DNA from: Agrococcus baldri
Lineage (GTDB): Bacteria > Actinomycetota > Actinomycetes > Actinomycetales > Microbacteriaceae
DNA length: 64,000 nt
Assembly: GCA_900114805.1 (NCBI GenBank)
Contig: FOZN01000004.1
Coordinates: 124,001-188,000 of the forward strand
Reading direction: 5' to 3'
The translations under genes and the position numbers were made by a program. Under the pieces are notes generated by a model. The model ran no database searches, was not told where the DNA came from, and saw only the letters and a list, made by a program, of their open reading frames with translations. This document shows, piece after piece, positions 62,056 through 64,000 of this stretch (positions are counted from its first letter, which is position 1; each line of letters begins with the position of its first letter).

Positions 62056-63210
62056 GTGCACGACAACCCCTTCAGGCCCGGATTCGGTATCTCGCCGCCC
62101 ATGCTGGCGGGTCGGGATGCGCTGCTCGACGAGTGGCGCGAGGTGTTCGGCCTGGGCGCGTGGTCGCCCTATCGCGCCGCGCTCGTCACCGGCATGCGCG
62201 GCGTCGGGAAGACCGTGCTGCTGAACGCAGTGGAGGATCTCGCGCTCGCCCACGACTGGACGGTGGTGCACGGCACGCTGCATGCGAGCCTCGTCGACGA
62301 ACTCGAGCACGACCGGCTGCCCGCGCTCCTGCAGGCGCAGGACGCGGAGGCCGTCACGCGCGACGTCACGGGCGTCTCGGTGCCGCAGCTCGGCGGGATC
62401 ACGACCGCCGTCGTGCGGCAGTACGAGCGCGAGCCTCGCCTCGAGAGCATGCTCGGCCGGCTCGTCGAGCTGGCGGAGGGGCGCGGCGCCGGTGTGCTGG
62501 TCTCGCTCGACGAGGTCGCGATCGAGTCGCTCGACCAGCTGCGCCGCATCGCCATCGCGGTGCAGCACCTGATGCGCGAGGACCGCCGCATCGCGATCGT
62601 CGCCGCCGGCGTGCCCGCCTCGATCGCAGCCGCGCTCGACGCCGACGGGCTCACCTTCTTCCGCCGCGCGCAGCAGGTGCGCCTCGACACCCTGACGCTC
62701 GCCGAGACCCGCGCCGCCATCGCCGAGCCCGTGCGCAGCCGCGGGCGCACCATCGGCGAGGCGGCCCTCGACCGCGCCGCGAGGGGCAGCGAGGGCTACC
62801 CCTATCTCGTGCAGTCCATCGGCGCCCGCGCCTGGGAGTACACGCCCAGCACCTCCGCGATCACGACGGATGCGGTGCAGCACGCCGTCGAGGTCGCGCA
62901 CGCAGCCATGGGGGAGAGCGTGATCGTGCCGGCGCTGCGAGGGCTCTCGGCGCGCGACCGCGACTACCTGCTGGCGATGGCCGAGGACGACGGGCCGGCC
63001 TCGACGGCTGCGGTCGCCGAGCGCATGGGCGCGACGAGCGGCAATGCCGGCAGGCAGCGCTCGCGCCTGCTCGACGGCGGCATCATCGTCGCGCCCGAGC
63101 GCGGTCGGGTGGAGTTCGCGATCCCGCGCATGCGCGAGCACCTGCGCGCACATCCGCACGACGCGCAGCTGGGCCTGCCCACCAAGGCTCGCGAGACCTT
63201 CCGCGACTGA
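62056..63210 (+). CDS. AAA-family ATP-binding protein
   Basis: A 384-residue P-loop ATPase of a widespread actinobacterial type beginning NPFRPGFGISPPMLAGRD. Walker A is GMRGVGKTVLL, Walker B GVLVSLDEVAIES, sensor region IAIVAAGVPASI. The C-terminal third is a winged helix (STAAVAERMGATSGNAGRQRSRLLDGGIIV), so it may act on DNA or be a STAND-like regulator. No toxin partner is visible next to it. GTG 62056 has CAGAGT 6 nt upstream. Confidence 0.85.
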   Translation: MHDNPFRPGFGISPPMLAGRDALLDEWREVFGLGAWSPYRAALVTGMRGVGKTVLLNAVEDLALAHDWTVVHGTLHASLVDELEHDRLPALLQAQDAEAVTRDVTGVSVPQLGGITTAVVRQYEREPRLESMLGRLVELAEGRGAGVLVSLDEVAIESLDQLRRIAIAVQHLMREDRRIAIVAAGVPASIAAALDADGLTFFRRAQQVRLDTLTLAETRAAIAEPVRSRGRTIGEAALDRAARGSEGYPYLVQSIGARAWEYTPSTSAITTDAVQHAVEVAHAAMGESVIVPALRGLSARDRDYLLAMAEDDGPASTAAVAERMGATSGNAGRQRSRLLDGGIIVAPERGRVEFAIPRMREHLRAHPHDAQLGLPTKARETFRD

Positions 63211-63222
63211 CCGCCGACCGGA

Positions 63223-63330
63223 TACGATCGTCGGCGTCAGGCATCGCGTCCCACCCGGTGCCGGTCTCGAGAAAAGGGACCACGCGCATCCGCGCGCGAC
63301 ACACATGGACCCCATCGATGAGGTTCCGTG
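63223..63330 (+). promoter_or_regulatory. Promoter and structured leader of the ThDP enzyme gene
   Basis: TACGAT (63223-63228) is a -10-like box about 157 nt before ATG 63385. The leader can fold into three hairpins: 63263-63281 (GGTCTC/GGGACC), ~63282-63297 (CGCGC arms) and 63304-63330 (CATGGA/TTCCGTG with an inner stem). It matches no riboswitch class I can recognise by eye. Confidence 0.35.
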
Positions 63331-63384
63331 CCGTGTCGCAGCAGCGCCGCGCCGTCGAGCCTCCTTCTCTGCCGGAGAGCCCCC

Positions 63385-64000
63385 ATGTCTGAGACCACCA
63401 TCACCGTCTCGGCCGCAGTCGCGGCCGAGCTCGAGCAGCACGCCAGCGATGTCTTCGCCCTGATGGGCAACGGCAACGCCTGGTTCCTCGACGCCGTCGT
63501 CCGCCGCAGTGCCATGCGGCTGACGACCGTGCGCCACGAGGCGGCGACCGTGGCAGCTGCCGACGCCTTCTACCGGGCGAGCGGGCAGCTCGCGGTCGCC
63601 ACCACCACCTACGGCCCGGGCTACACGAACGCCATCACCCCGCTCGCCGAGGCCGCGCAGGCGCGCATACCGCTCGTGCTCGTCGTCGGCGACCAGCCCA
63701 CCAGCGGCCGCCGCCCGTGGGATGTCGATCAGGCCGCGATCGCCGACGCCGTCGGTGCGGCCGCGATCGTGGTCGGCCGTGGCGACGCCCGGTCGGCGAC
63801 CCGTCGCGCGGTCGAGACCGCGCTCCTCGAGCGCCGTCCTGTCGTGCTGGGCATCCCGTACGACGTCGCGCACGCTCAGCTCGAGGGCGACGGCGTGCAG
63901 TCAGCATCGCTCGATGCAGCTTCGGAGCCGTTCGTCTCGATCGACGCCGAGCAGCTCGCCGGGGTGGCCCAGGCCCTGGCGGGAGCGCGCCGGCCGCTGC
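63385..64000 (+). CDS. Thiamine-diphosphate-binding enzyme, acetolactate synthase family (partial)
   Basis: The first 205 codons of a gene that runs past the window edge. The N-terminal PYR domain is clear: DVFALMGNGNAWFLDAVV, then RHEAATVAAADAFYRASG with the catalytic Glu52, TTTYGPGYTNAITPLAEAAQARIPLVLVVGD. The family includes acetolactate synthase and other carboligases or decarboxylases; substrate cannot be decided from this end. ATG follows GGAGAG by 7 nt. A structured 150-nt leader precedes it. Confidence 0.88.
   Translation, partial: MSETTITVSAAVAAELEQHASDVFALMGNGNAWFLDAVVRRSAMRLTTVRHEAATVAAADAFYRASGQLAVATTTYGPGYTNAITPLAEAAQARIPLVLVVGDQPTSGRRPWDVDQAAIADAVGAAAIVVGRGDARSATRRAVETALLERRPVVLGIPYDVAHAQLEGDGVQSASLDAASEPFVSIDAEQLAGVAQALAGARRPL

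Noticed and set aside
62056-63210. AAA ATPase as part of an anti-phage defence system
   Set aside because: No partner nuclease, toxin or other defence gene lies next to it; neighbours are YhhN and a ThDP enzyme.

Overview
The window is very GC-rich with tightly packed genes, many GTG starts, 4-bp ATGA/GTGA overlaps and short divergent intergenic gaps. Together with a heme-quinone bc1 branch (qcrCAB next to ctaE), FemX-type cell-wall transferases and PadR/ABC1-kinase neighbours, this points to an actinobacterium. My best guess is Microbacteriaceae (Agrococcus-like), but that is inferred from gene content and style only. Many starts are ATG or GTG lying 6-7 nt after a TAnnnT-like hexamer (leaderless promoters); the rest mostly have a good Shine-Dalgarno (SD).

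Layout. 0-2.2 kb: tRNA-Ala(GGC) with its own promoter and terminator, a pRiA4b ORF-3-type protein, and a gene-poor stretch with a possible transporter remnant. 2.2-9 kb: small stress and unknown proteins (hemerythrin, DUF2188), a zinc alcohol dehydrogenase overlapping an NAD-dependent epimerase-like gene that carries a 15-bp tandem repeat, a methyltransferase, an NADPH:FMN reductase whose best start codon is ACG, and an exported protein of unknown function. 9-16.5 kb: GH13 trehalose synthase-like enzyme divergent from a PadR regulator, ABC1-family kinase, diaminopropionate ammonia-lyase-like enzyme and PutP.

16.7-31.9 kb is the most striking part, a sulfur/methionine block. It has a short MetE-like protein; an 8-gene overlapping operon (peptide-type binding protein, two permeases, fused double ATPase, luciferase-like flavin monooxygenase, Cys-free CMD protein, AhpD-like CxxC protein, VOC protein); and just upstream on the same strand a 4-gene overlapping operon patB/malY-metY-metF-metE. 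The arrangement suggests import and oxidative or lyase processing of an unidentified organosulfur compound feeding methionine synthesis.

32-38 kb: KTSC protein plus a cNMP-binding TrxR-like flavoprotein that lacks the CxxC, dodecin, BetT, a DUF6328 membrane protein, and an EamA transporter whose frame runs without a stop into a Rho_N-domain protein. 38-46 kb: EI24 protein, three tandem FemX paralogues, HD hydrolase, FUSC protein, phosphotransferase, luciferase-like oxidoreductase. 46.8-51.1 kb: qcrB, qcrA, qcrC, ctaE. 51-53 kb: trpD and a membrane protein. 53-58 kb: glycerol/dihydroxyacetone block glpK, glpF divergent from dhaK-dhaL-dhaM(HPr). 58-64 kb: acetyltransferase, DMT transporter, LysR regulator, amino-acid racemase, YhhN, AAA ATPase, and the 5' part of a thiamine-diphosphate enzyme that runs off the window end.

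No rRNA, CRISPR array, insertion sequence or phage gene is visible.
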